From: Bacteroidota bacterium
GTDB lineage: Bacteria; Bacteroidota; Bacteroidia; Chitinophagales; Chitinophagaceae
NCBI GenBank assembly: GCA_023392575.1
Contig: JAEVYV010000140.1
Span: forward strand, 1 to 8,113
DNA length: 8,113 nucleotides
Reading direction: 5' to 3'
Made by a program: the position numbers and the translations under genes. Shown piece after piece: positions 1-6,628 of this stretch (its first letter is position 1; every line of letters starts with the position of its first letter). The notes under the pieces were generated by a model. That model made no database searches. It saw only the letters and a list, made by a program, of their open reading frames with translations, and had not been told where the DNA came from.

Positions 1-731
1 ACCCGGCAAAAAAATACCCCATGCTTTTGTATTGCCAGGGTGGCCCCCAATCGCCGTTAACCCAAACCTATTCGTACCGCTGGAATTTTCAACTCATGGC
101 TTCGCAGGGCTACATTGTGGTGGCGCCCAACCGCCGGGGCATGCCCGGCCATGGCACTAAATGGAATGAGGAGATCAGCAAAGACCATGGCGGCCAGGTA
201 ATGAAGGATTATCTATCGGCTATTGATGCGGTGAGCAAAGAACCATTCGTGGACAAGAGCCGTTTGGGGGCCGTAGGCGCTTCCTATGGCGGGTATTCGG
301 TGTTTATGCTGGCCGGTATTCATAACAACCGCTTTAAATCGTTTATTGCCCATGACGGTATTTTTGATACCCGCAGCATGTACGGTACTACCGAGGAATT
401 ATGGTTTGTCAACTGGGATTATGGTGGTCCTTATTGGGATAAGAAAAATACAGCCGCACAAAAAACCTACAATGAATTTAATCCCATCAACTATGTTGAT
501 AAATGGAACACACCAATTATGATTGTGCAGGGGGGCAAGGATTATCGGGTGCCGATTGAACAGGGCCTGCAGGCCTTCCAGGCAGCCCAGTTAAGAGGGA
601 TAAAAAGCAAGCTGCTGTACCTGCCCGAGGAGAACCATTGGGTGCTGGGTGCACAAAATGCTTTGGTATGGCAGCGGGAGTTTTATAAGTGGCTGGACGA
701 AACGTTGGGCAGGGAGAAAAAAGGATTTTAA
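1..731 (+). CDS. S9-family serine peptidase (dipeptidyl-peptidase type), C-terminal catalytic domain, 5' end outside window
   Basis: This is the alpha/beta-hydrolase domain of a prolyl-oligopeptidase (S9) peptidase. Such enzymes release dipeptides or cleave short peptides, usually in the periplasm of Bacteroidota. The reading frame is open to the left edge (codons begin at base 3), so the ATG at 21 is internal and the beta-propeller and signal peptide lie outside. Counting from that Met, the nucleophile is Ser88 in GASYGGY, the acid is Asp174 in GGKDYRVP and the base is His206 in ENHWVL, so the full triad is present. The oxyanion-hole region (GGPQ) and the YIVVAPNRRG strand, both typical of S9 enzymes, lie near the start. 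The end (AQLRG, ENHWVL, then a WLD-type helix) resembles DPP5-like peptidases, but specificity cannot be fixed without the propeller. The gene ends with TAA, 22 bases before a strong hairpin, and converges on the channel gene. Confidence 0.93.
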   Translation, partial: PAKKYPMLLYCQGGPQSPLTQTYSYRWNFQLMASQGYIVVAPNRRGMPGHGTKWNEEISKDHGGQVMKDYLSAIDAVSKEPFVDKSRLGAVGASYGGYSVFMLAGIHNNRFKSFIAHDGIFDTRSMYGTTEELWFVNWDYGGPYWDKKNTAAQKTYNEFNPINYVDKWNTPIMIVQGGKDYRVPIEQGLQAFQAAQLRGIKSKLLYLPEENHWVLGAQNALVWQREFYKWLDETLGREKKGF

Positions 732-753
732 AACAAGATTTTGTAAAGGCTTA

Positions 754-789
754 AAGGCCGGTGCAGCTGTTCTGGGCTGTACCGGCCTT
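754..789. terminator. Hairpin between convergent genes, probable bidirectional terminator
   Basis: Bases 754-767 pair with 776-789. Nine perfect pairs (AAGGCCGGT with ACCGGCCTT) are extended by a G-U pair and four more pairs, giving a 14-bp stem with an 8-base loop. It lies 22 bases after the peptidase stop and 16 bases beyond the stop of the convergent channel gene. The flanks are only moderately T-rich (ATTTG on the + side, TTTAAG on the - side), so termination may be imperfect. The position and stem strength support a shared terminator. Confidence 0.7.
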
Positions 790-805
790 ATTTGTTGATG
801 GGAGC

Positions 806-1624
806 TTACAATTTCGTTCCGCAGTATTTACAGTATCGGGCATCGCTGTCGTTTCCTTCTCTGCCGCAACCCGGGCAGGTTTCAGTACCCTGTTTTCTTT
901 TGCGTACCGCCAGGGTCATTTCCGTGGTAATGATTCCGGTGGGCACAGCAATAATGCCATAACCGGTGAACATGATCAGCGAGGCAATGAACTTTCCCAG
1001 CGGGGTTACCGGTGCAATGTCTCCATAACCCACGGTGGTAATGGTGACAATAGCCCAGTACACACTATCGGGGATGCTGTTAAACCCGTTTTCTCCGTCT
1101 TCTACCAGGTACATGATGGAACCCAAAATGATCACCAGGCTTAAAACCACCAGCATGAAAATGCTGATCTTTTTTAAGCTGGCCCGTAAGGCCAGGCTCA
1201 GGTACTGCATTTCGGAAAGAAAATGCGTGAGCTTGAAAATGCGAAAAATGCGCAGCAGGCGCAGGGCCCGCAACACCAACAAGGACTGGGCGCCCACAAA
1301 AAATATACTCAGATAAGAAGGCACAATGGCCAACAGGTCCACAACACCCAAAAACGAAGTCACATAGCGCCAGGGTTTTTTAAGACACACCAGGCGAAGG
1401 ATGAACTCGATCGTAAACAAAATGGAGAAGATCCATTCCCACACTTCAAACAGCTTTCCGTACCTGTGCTGGTAGGCGGCCACGCTATCCAGCATCACCA
1501 CCACAATGCTGGCAAGGATCATGATCAGCAAGGCTACATCAAAGGCCTTGCCCGCCGGAGTATTGCTTTCATAGATGACATCGTGAAGCCGTTCCCGCCA
1601 CGACCTGGAGTTTTTTACTGGCAT
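806..1624 (-). CDS. Voltage-gated potassium-type ion channel with C-terminal zinc ribbon
   Basis: This is a six-helix inner-membrane channel of the Ion_trans superfamily, 272 residues from the ATG at 1624. Helices fall roughly at S1 27-45, S2 60-80, S3 87-108, S4 113-132, S5 153-175 and S6 210-236. S4 carries Arg119, Arg122, Arg125, Arg128 and Lys131 at every third position, the classic voltage-sensor pattern. The pore loop contains TTVGYGD (196-202), the potassium selectivity filter. After S6 come a short basic stretch and a C-x2-C-x11-C-x2-C zinc ribbon (Cys250, 253, 265, 268) that ends four residues before the C-terminus. A TTG at 1636 would add four residues; the ATG is preferred. The gene lies 81 bases downstream of the E1 gene on the same strand, with no obvious terminator between them and no convincing promoter of its own, so read-through is possible. 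Potassium selectivity is inferred from the filter; the role of the ribbon is unknown. Confidence 0.92.
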   Translation of the reverse strand: MPVKNSRSWRERLHDVIYESNTPAGKAFDVALLIMILASIVVVMLDSVAAYQHRYGKLFEVWEWIFSILFTIEFILRLVCLKKPWRYVTSFLGVVDLLAIVPSYLSIFFVGAQSLLVLRALRLLRIFRIFKLTHFLSEMQYLSLALRASLKKISIFMLVVLSLVIILGSIMYLVEDGENGFNSIPDSVYWAIVTITTVGYGDIAPVTPLGKFIASLIMFTGYGIIAVPTGIITTEMTLAVRKRKQGTETCPGCGREGNDSDARYCKYCGTKL

Positions 1625-1705
1625 AAGCAAGCGCAAAATAAAAGCATACCATTGTCAATGCCTGAAAATGACCGGGCCAGCTGATCCGTCTATGCCTGGG
1701 CAGCC

Positions 1706-3688
1706 TTAATACCGCATCAGGGCTTCGATCTTTTCGCTCAGCCTTGCCTTTGCCAGAAAATTATTCTCCAGCTCCATGTTAAAAGGTACGGCCGTATCCA
1801 GGGAAGCACAACGCATGATGGGAGCATCTAAATACTCAAAACAGTTTTCCGATATCCACGCAGCGAGCTCGCCGCCCAGGCCTCCAACCAAAGTGTCTTC
1901 GTGCAACAGCAATACCTTGCCGGTTCGTTTTACTGAAGCGGCAATGGCTTCGTAATCCAGCGGCAATAAGCTGCGCAGGTCCAGAATGTCAATGGAAATA
2001 TGGGTGTGTTCCATGGCATAGTCTTCGGCCCAATGCACACCGGCGCCGTAGGTGATGATGGACAGGTCATCGCCGGTTTGTACCTGACGGGCCTTACCGA
2101 TCTCTATTTCGTAGTAGGCTTCGGGTACCGCTCCGCTCACGCTGCGGTACAAAGCCTTGTGCTCAAAATACATGATCGGGTTGGGATCGTTGATAGCTGC
2201 AATCAGCAGGCCCTTGGCATCTTTGGGCGTGGATGGATAGACCACTTTTAAACCCGGCGTGTGCACAAACCAGGCTTCGTTGCTTTGCGAGTGAAACGGA
2301 CCGGCGCCCACACCGCCGCCGGTAGGCATGCGAATCACCACATCGGCATTCTGCCCCCAGCGGTAATGAATTTTGGCCAGGTTGTTTATAATCTGGTTAA
2401 AGCCTACCGTAACAAAATCGGCAAACTGCATTTCCATCATGCTTTTAAAACCTTCCAGGCTTAGCCCCAAAGCGGCGCCCACAATGGCACTTTCGCAAAG
2501 CGGGGTGTTGCGGACCCTTTCTTTGCCAAACGCCTGCACAAATCCCTCTGTGATTTTAAACGCCCCGCCGTATTCGGCAATATCCTGGCCCATTAAAATA
2601 AGGTTGGCGTGTTGCTGCATGGATTGGTGCAGGCCTTCTTTGATGGCATCGATCATGCGCAGCTCCCGTGTGGCAGGTGTCGGGGGCGGAGCAACGATGG
2701 CCGATGTTCGTTCGGCATAAACATCTTTTAGTTCTGCTTTTGTATCCACCACTATCGGCTTGCTGTCAAAACCCATCTTCAATTCTTCTTCAATGGCCTG
2801 CTTTTGGTCGTTGCGAATGGCTTCAACTTCGTCTGCGGAAATAATGTTTTCTTTCAACAGCCACTGCTCGTAATTTTTGATGGGGTCCTTCTGCTCCCAG
2901 GTTTCAAAAAGTTCTTTGGGAACGTATTTGGTGCCGCTGGCTTCTTCGTGGCCCCGCATGCGGAAGGTCATGCATTCAATAAGATAGGGCTTTTGGTTTT
3001 TGATACAGTGCTCACGAACGCCTTTTACCGTGTCGTACACGGTAAGTACATTGTTTCCATCAATCACCACGCTTTCCATTCCATACCCCTGGGCCCGATC
3101 GGCCAGTTGGGCGCAGCGGTATTGTTCCCGCACCGGGGTGCTTAGGCCATAGCCATTGTTTTCAATAATAAAGATCACGGGCAGGTCCCACACGGCTGCC
3201 GTATTCAGGGCTTCGTGAAAATCGCCTTCGCTGGTCCCGCCGTCTCCGGTAAAGGTCAGCGACACTTTGTTTTGTTTTTGGAGTTTATAGGCCAGCGCTA
3301 CCCCATCGGCTACGGCCAGCTGGGGGCCCAGATGAGAGATCATGCCGCAGATGTGGTGTTCTTTGGTGCCGAAATGAAAGCTTCGTTCCCGGCCCTTGGA
3401 ATAGCCGTCCTGGCTGCCCTGCCATTGTTTGAATAATTTGTGCAGAGGCATGTTGCGGGCCGTAAAAACGCCCAGGTTGCGGTGCAGGGGCATGATCCAT
3501 TCGTCTTCCTGCAAAGCCAGGGTGGCGCCTACGGCAATGGCTTCCTGACCGATGCCACTGAACCATTTTGAAATTCGCCCCTGGCGCAACAGCACCAGCA
3601 TTTTTTCTTCAATCAGCCGCGGCCACAACAGTTGTTTGTAAATGTGCGTCAATTCTTCGGCGGAAAGGCCTTTTTTGTGAAACTCCAT
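1706..3688 (-). CDS. 2-oxoacid dehydrogenase E1 component, fused alpha-beta subunits (branched-chain type)
   Basis: This thiamine-diphosphate-dependent E1 decarboxylates 2-oxoacids and transfers the acyl group to the lipoyl arm of E2. The branched-chain (2-oxoisovalerate) substrate is the likely one. At 660 residues it joins the two subunits that are separate in most bacteria. E1-alpha covers about 1-320, with the ThDP/Mg motif GDG (148-150) running to NN (177-178), and MRGHEEASGTKYVP (244-257) as in this family. A linker with a proline run (PPPTP, about 334-338) joins it to E1-beta at about 343-660, which starts with MGQDIAEYGGAFK (366-378) and contains the conserved HSQSNE segment (466-471). 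Both halves look intact. E2 and E3 are not in the window. The start lies 16 bases after the stop of the upstream holin-like gene, so the two are probably co-transcribed. Pyruvate as substrate cannot be excluded from sequence alone. Confidence 0.93.
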   Translation of the reverse strand: MEFHKKGLSAEELTHIYKQLLWPRLIEEKMLVLLRQGRISKWFSGIGQEAIAVGATLALQEDEWIMPLHRNLGVFTARNMPLHKLFKQWQGSQDGYSKGRERSFHFGTKEHHICGMISHLGPQLAVADGVALAYKLQKQNKVSLTFTGDGGTSEGDFHEALNTAAVWDLPVIFIIENNGYGLSTPVREQYRCAQLADRAQGYGMESVVIDGNNVLTVYDTVKGVREHCIKNQKPYLIECMTFRMRGHEEASGTKYVPKELFETWEQKDPIKNYEQWLLKENIISADEVEAIRNDQKQAIEEELKMGFDSKPIVVDTKAELKDVYAERTSAIVAPPPTPATRELRMIDAIKEGLHQSMQQHANLILMGQDIAEYGGAFKITEGFVQAFGKERVRNTPLCESAIVGAALGLSLEGFKSMMEMQFADFVTVGFNQIINNLAKIHYRWGQNADVVIRMPTGGGVGAGPFHSQSNEAWFVHTPGLKVVYPSTPKDAKGLLIAAINDPNPIMYFEHKALYRSVSGAVPEAYYEIEIGKARQVQTGDDLSIITYGAGVHWAEDYAMEHTHISIDILDLRSLLPLDYEAIAASVKRTGKVLLLHEDTLVGGLGGELAAWISENCFEYLDAPIMRCASLDTAVPFNMELENNFLAKARLSEKIEALMRY

Positions 3689-3704
3689 GATTCTTCAATT
3701 GAGG

Positions 3705-4049
3705 TTAATCCCTGTCGCCAATAAGGCCGTTTAAAAAATAACTTACGATGGTTACAATCAAACTTACCAAAAGGGCCGACCACCAGCCGTCCACTGTAAA
3801 TCCTTCCACCAGGCCTGCCGCCCATTTCACCATCAGGGCATTGATGATCAACAAAAACAGCCCCAGCGTTAAAATGGTTATGGGGATGGTAAGGATGATC
3901 AGTATGGGTTTGATGAATGTATTGAGCAAAGCCAGCACCAAAGCCACCAGGATGGTGGTTTTGATGTCTCTGATGGTTACACCGGGCAGCAGGTAGGCTG
4001 CCAGGTAAACGGCCACTGCGGTGATGAGTACCTTAAGGATAAAGCCCAT
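3705..4049 (-). CDS. Small four-helix membrane protein, YvlD / phage holin superfamily IV type
   Basis: The product is 114 residues and almost entirely hydrophobic, with predicted helices near 3-22, 31-50, 52-74 and 88-109. The LNTFIKPIL segment (42-50) followed by IPITILTLGLF (55-65) and INALM (69-73) is the signature of the PF04020 family, named after a mycobacteriophage holin but mostly found as ordinary chromosomal membrane proteins of unknown function, such as Bacillus YvlD. There are no lysin or other phage genes nearby, so a lysis role is unlikely. The polar GDRD tail ends the protein. A promoter-like element sits 18 bases upstream of the ATG and the E1 gene follows after 16 bases, so it looks like the first gene of the transcript. 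Confidence 0.88.
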   Translation of the reverse strand: MGFILKVLITAVAVYLAAYLLPGVTIRDIKTTILVALVLALLNTFIKPILIILTIPITILTLGLFLLIINALMVKWAAGLVEGFTVDGWWSALLVSLIVTIVSYFLNGLIGDRD

Positions 4050-4066
4050 GAGATTTTGTTTAGCAA

Positions 4067-4074
4067 CAAATGTA
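4067..4074 (-). promoter_or_regulatory. Bacteroidota-type -7 element for the holin-like gene and E1
   Basis: Read on the minus strand this is TACATTTG, an exact match to the Bacteroidota sigma-ABfr -7 consensus TAnnTTTG. It lies 17 bases upstream of the ATG at 4049, which would give a short leader. I could not find a clean -33 TTG at the usual distance, so the assignment rests on the -7 box and its position only. Confidence 0.5.
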
Positions 4075-4120
4075 AATGGTCTGAAGCATGATTTGAGAAG
4101 TTTTAAGCGGAGCCGGAAAT

Positions 4121-4147
4121 ATAAAAGCCTTCATGGTTTTGAAGGCT
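4121..4147 (-). terminator. Intrinsic terminator of the Asp-box lipoprotein gene
   Basis: On the minus strand a perfect 8-bp stem (AGCCTTCA with TGAAGGCT, bases 4140-4147 and 4126-4133) closes a 6-base loop and is followed directly by a TTTTAT tract. The hairpin begins 5 bases after the stop codon of the lipoprotein gene. This is a standard Rho-independent terminator layout. It separates that gene from the promoter of the holin-like gene downstream. Confidence 0.8.
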
Positions 4148-4152
4148 GCTGG

Positions 4153-5184
4153 TTATTTAAGAAGATAGATGCCTTTTCGGTTAATGCCTGCCAGCAATTT
4201 TCCCTCCGGCGTTATGCCAATAGCATATACAGCACTTTTTGGCGGTAGTCCGGTGCCTGCTGCCGTCCATGTTTTTCCATGGTCAGCAGAGCGAAAGATC
4301 TCACCTTCGGCCCCGGCATATACAACTCCGTTTGGTGCTGTAAAAAGGGCTGAAACGGCTTTCCCGCTTAAGCCTGAGGCTTTCCAGTTCTCGCCATTGT
4401 CAGCAGAAACAAACACGCCTTTTTGAGAAGTGCCGATACCGGTAAATAAATTGCTTTTATTCACGGCAAGGCTTTGCATATAACCTAATCGCTCTATACC
4501 ATTGTGTGCCGGTTTATTCCAGGTTTTTCCTTTATCATTGGAGTAGCGAACACCCAGATCGGTTAACGCATAAACAGTTTGTTCGTTTTGCACCAGTTGT
4601 GATACCGATACCATCTTGTTGTCCATCAAATTAAGCGGAATGCCGTTATTAGAAGGCTGCCAGGTTTTTCCTTTATCGGCAGATAGGTAGACACCGCTTT
4701 CTAGCGTTCCTTTCAGGATATTGCTGCCGGCGGCCAACAAGGCGTAACTACTTCTTGGCCCGCCTTTGTTCAGTCCTGTATTGTAAAGTTTCCAGCTATT
4801 ACCATTATCATCCGATACCAGAACGCCATAACGGCTGAGGCCTGCATAAATCGTTCCTTCCGCATCAATTGCCAAACTAAATACCGCTGCTTTATCATCA
4901 GGGTTGATGGTGGCCGGGCTCCAGGTCTGTCCCTTATCATCGGAAAGAAAAACACCGGCTGAAGTGCCGGCAATAAGGCGGCCTTTTTTTGTCATTACAA
5001 AGGCGCTTACCGTTTCATCCTTATCATTCAGTGCCACCGGCACCCACTGTGTGCCTAAGTTCTCTGAAATATTCTCTGCAGTGATCGATAGGGATTGGGT
5101 AGAGGCGCTGTCGGCATTGTTACACGAAGTAGCACATGCAGAAAGGCAAAGAAAAGCAAGGCAGATAAAGGAAGTTTTCAACAT
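4153..5184 (-). CDS. Lipoprotein with six Asp-box (BNR) repeats, beta-propeller, function unknown
   Basis: This is a 343-residue exported lipoprotein. The ATG at 5184 is chosen because it gives a compact SPII signal (MLKTS, a hydrophobic core, then the lipobox LSAC with Cys17); the ATG at 5190 adds only two residues, and the longer open frame back to 5274 would bury the signal peptide. The mature part holds six Asp-boxes of the form S-x-D-x-G-x-(T/S/N)-W at about 81-88, 124-131, 168-175, 215-222, 260-267 and 299-306. They are spaced 39-47 residues apart, as in sialidase-like or YCF48-like beta-propellers. Between boxes come strands such as VYAGAEGEIFRS and LLAGINRKGIYLL. I see no sialidase arginine triad or FRIP motif, so a binding or scaffold role is more likely than glycosidase activity. 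It follows the M16 gene on the same strand after 106 bases, with no clear terminator between, and has its own terminator. Confidence 0.87.
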   Translation of the reverse strand: MLKTSFICLAFLCLSACATSCNNADSASTQSLSITAENISENLGTQWVPVALNDKDETVSAFVMTKKGRLIAGTSAGVFLSDDKGQTWSPATINPDDKAAVFSLAIDAEGTIYAGLSRYGVLVSDDNGNSWKLYNTGLNKGGPRSSYALLAAGSNILKGTLESGVYLSADKGKTWQPSNNGIPLNLMDNKMVSVSQLVQNEQTVYALTDLGVRYSNDKGKTWNKPAHNGIERLGYMQSLAVNKSNLFTGIGTSQKGVFVSADNGENWKASGLSGKAVSALFTAPNGVVYAGAEGEIFRSADHGKTWTAAGTGLPPKSAVYAIGITPEGKLLAGINRKGIYLLK

Positions 5185-5290
5185 GAGCATAGAATTAGAA
5201 TTGGTTGCGAAATAAAATATTACATGAATATACATCTGAGCCATATTTGAATGGTGATCCAAACATCCATCCAATCATGGTTCACCCGGA

Positions 5291-6565
5291 TCAAACAACC
5301 ACCAGCTCGTAAAACTTCTCCGGCTGCAGGTAGTGGTTGGCCAACTGCTGCAGTTCTTCGGCGTTCACGGATTTGATGGTCTCTATCTGCCGGTAAAAAT
5401 AATCCTGGGGCAGGCCGTTCAAAATGATGGTTTTCCAGCGGTTGATGATGTGGAAGGGCCCATCCAGGTCTCCTAAAATAGAACCCATCATGTAATTGCG
5501 TACCAACAGCAGTTCTTCTTCGTCAACCGGTTGGTTGCGCAGGCCCTCCATTTCCTTATACACTTCGGTAATGGTGGCTTCGCACACATCGCGGCCGGCT
5601 TCGGTGCTGATCACCCAGGCCGTTTCCTGTATGTGGTTTTGCAGATAGCTGTAGATGCCGTAGGTATAGCCTTTTTCTTCGCGGATGTTGCTCATAAGCC
5701 GCGAGCCAAAGAATCCGCCAAAAACATTGTTGAGCACCTGCACCTTTACAAAATCGGGGTGGTGGCGGTTGGGAAAATTGGCGCCCATGCGGATGGCGCC
5801 CTGAACTCCTTGCGGATCGTTCATCACCCGGTATTTTTTTTGTTCGGCTGGTGTGCCGGCCATAGACGAAACCGCTACCGGGGTGTTTTTCAAATCCCCA
5901 AAATGTTGATTGAGCAAGGCAAATAAATTGGAGGGCAGCTTTCCGGCAGCAAACACCAAAAACTTTCCGTTTTGGTAATACTGCTGGTAAAAAGCGGCAA
6001 TCTGGTCCCGGGTCAAGGTGTCAAAATCTTCAAAGCGGCTGAAGCGGCCGTAAGGGTGCTGCTCGCCGTACAAATAGGTGTCGATCAGCCGGCCGGCCAC
6101 AAAATCGCATTTTTTCAGGTTCACATTCAGCCGCTGCTTCATGTTTTGTTTGTAGATGTTGATTTCTTCTTCGGGAAAAACAGAATCCACCAGCATTTCC
6201 CTCACCACGGGCAACAGCACTTCCAGGTGCCGGCTAAGGCAGTGCAGGGTGATGACGGCCGTTTCGTTGTAGCAGTTTCGGTTCAGATAAGAGCCGTGGT
6301 ATTCAAAATGTTCGTTGAGCTGATAGGCCGATTTGGTGCGGGTACCGTTCTTGAGCAAAAAGTTGGCGCTGGCTGCTACCAGGTTGTTTTTTTCAAACCA
6401 GTTGCCGGCGTAAAACACCCACTCCAGCTGCAGCACGTCTTCGGCGCCGGCATCCACGGCGTATACTTCGGCACCGTTGTTCAATACTGTTTTTTGATAG
6501 GGCTTTAATTTCAGGTCAAATTCGACAGCGTCTTTTATCGGGGGGGCGTCTTTTCTGTTTAGCAT
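5291..6565 (-). CDS. M16-family peptidase homologue lacking the HxxEH zinc site (probable non-catalytic subunit)
   Basis: This is a two-domain M16 (insulinase / processing-peptidase) protein, 424 residues from the ATG at 6565. A TTG at 6613 would add 16 residues but overlaps a promoter element, so the ATG is preferred. The N-terminal domain runs from KTVLNNGAEVYAVDAG (about 25-40), but where active members have HxxEH before a (F/L)KGT-like turn, this protein reads VAASANFLLKNGT (63-75), so the zinc ligands are absent. The C-terminal domain keeps the substrate-binding pattern FGSRLMSNIREEKGYTYGIY (286-305), the arginine-tyrosine motif of the inactive M16 half. This matches the non-catalytic partner of heterodimeric M16 enzymes, comparable to MPP-alpha. 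No signal peptide is visible, so it is predicted to be cytoplasmic. The likely catalytic partner is the second M16 gene on the same strand to the right, separated from it by the GH16 gene. Confidence 0.9.
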   Translation of the reverse strand: MLNRKDAPPIKDAVEFDLKLKPYQKTVLNNGAEVYAVDAGAEDVLQLEWVFYAGNWFEKNNLVAASANFLLKNGTRTKSAYQLNEHFEYHGSYLNRNCYNETAVITLHCLSRHLEVLLPVVREMLVDSVFPEEEINIYKQNMKQRLNVNLKKCDFVAGRLIDTYLYGEQHPYGRFSRFEDFDTLTRDQIAAFYQQYYQNGKFLVFAAGKLPSNLFALLNQHFGDLKNTPVAVSSMAGTPAEQKKYRVMNDPQGVQGAIRMGANFPNRHHPDFVKVQVLNNVFGGFFGSRLMSNIREEKGYTYGIYSYLQNHIQETAWVISTEAGRDVCEATITEVYKEMEGLRNQPVDEEELLLVRNYMMGSILGDLDGPFHIINRWKTIILNGLPQDYFYRQIETIKSVNAEELQQLANHYLQPEKFYELVVV

Positions 6566-6610
6566 ATTTGTTTTTTTAACCAAGCGGGTTGAATCCTTTT
6601 TTTGGAAAAA

Positions 6611-6618
6611 CAAAAATA
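6611..6618 (-). promoter_or_regulatory. Bacteroidota-type -7 element for the M16 homologue
   Basis: On the minus strand this reads TATTTTTG, an exact fit to TAnnTTTG, 45 bases upstream of the ATG at 6565. It would start transcription about 35-40 bases before that ATG, which argues against the TTG start at 6613. No clean -33 TTG is visible at the expected spacing; that position falls inside the start of the GH16 gene. The stretch is A/T-rich, so a chance match is possible. Confidence 0.45.
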
Positions 6619-6628
6619 ACTTTATTGG

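Noticed and set aside
761..1144. 127-codon plus-strand open frame
   Set aside because: It overlaps the intergenic hairpin and runs antisense to the channel's zinc ribbon and pore, which have unmistakable motifs.
1625..1705. Promoter for the channel gene
   Set aside because: A 7 of 8 match (TTATTTTG) sits just before the ATG, but the nearest TTG is only 14 bases upstream, too close for the usual -33/-7 spacing.
3705..4049. Holin-like gene as a sign of a prophage
   Set aside because: The PF04020-type family is mostly chromosomal in bacteria, and no lysin, integrase, terminase or structural phage genes lie nearby.
4153..5184. Horizontal transfer of the Asp-box lipoprotein gene based on lower G+C
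   Set aside because: Two 60-base lines counted in it gave 22 and 24 G+C, but the neighbouring M16 gene gave 25 and 32. The sample is too small and the difference too slight.
4153..5184. Asp-box protein as a sialidase
   Set aside because: Asp-boxes are structural. The arginine triad, the FRIP motif and the Tyr/Glu nucleophile pair of sialidases could not be found.
5191..5290. Possible terminator or promoter between the M16 homologue and the lipoprotein gene
   Set aside because: Only short partial inverted repeats (GGTGA/TCACC, GATCC/GGATC) with no T tract, and no good TAnnTTTG match, were found.
5972..6508. 178-codon plus-strand open frame
   Set aside because: It lies wholly antisense to the well-supported M16 gene. 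Its translation is rich in Val, Phe, Gln and His with no recognisable domain, as expected of a shadow of a coding gene.
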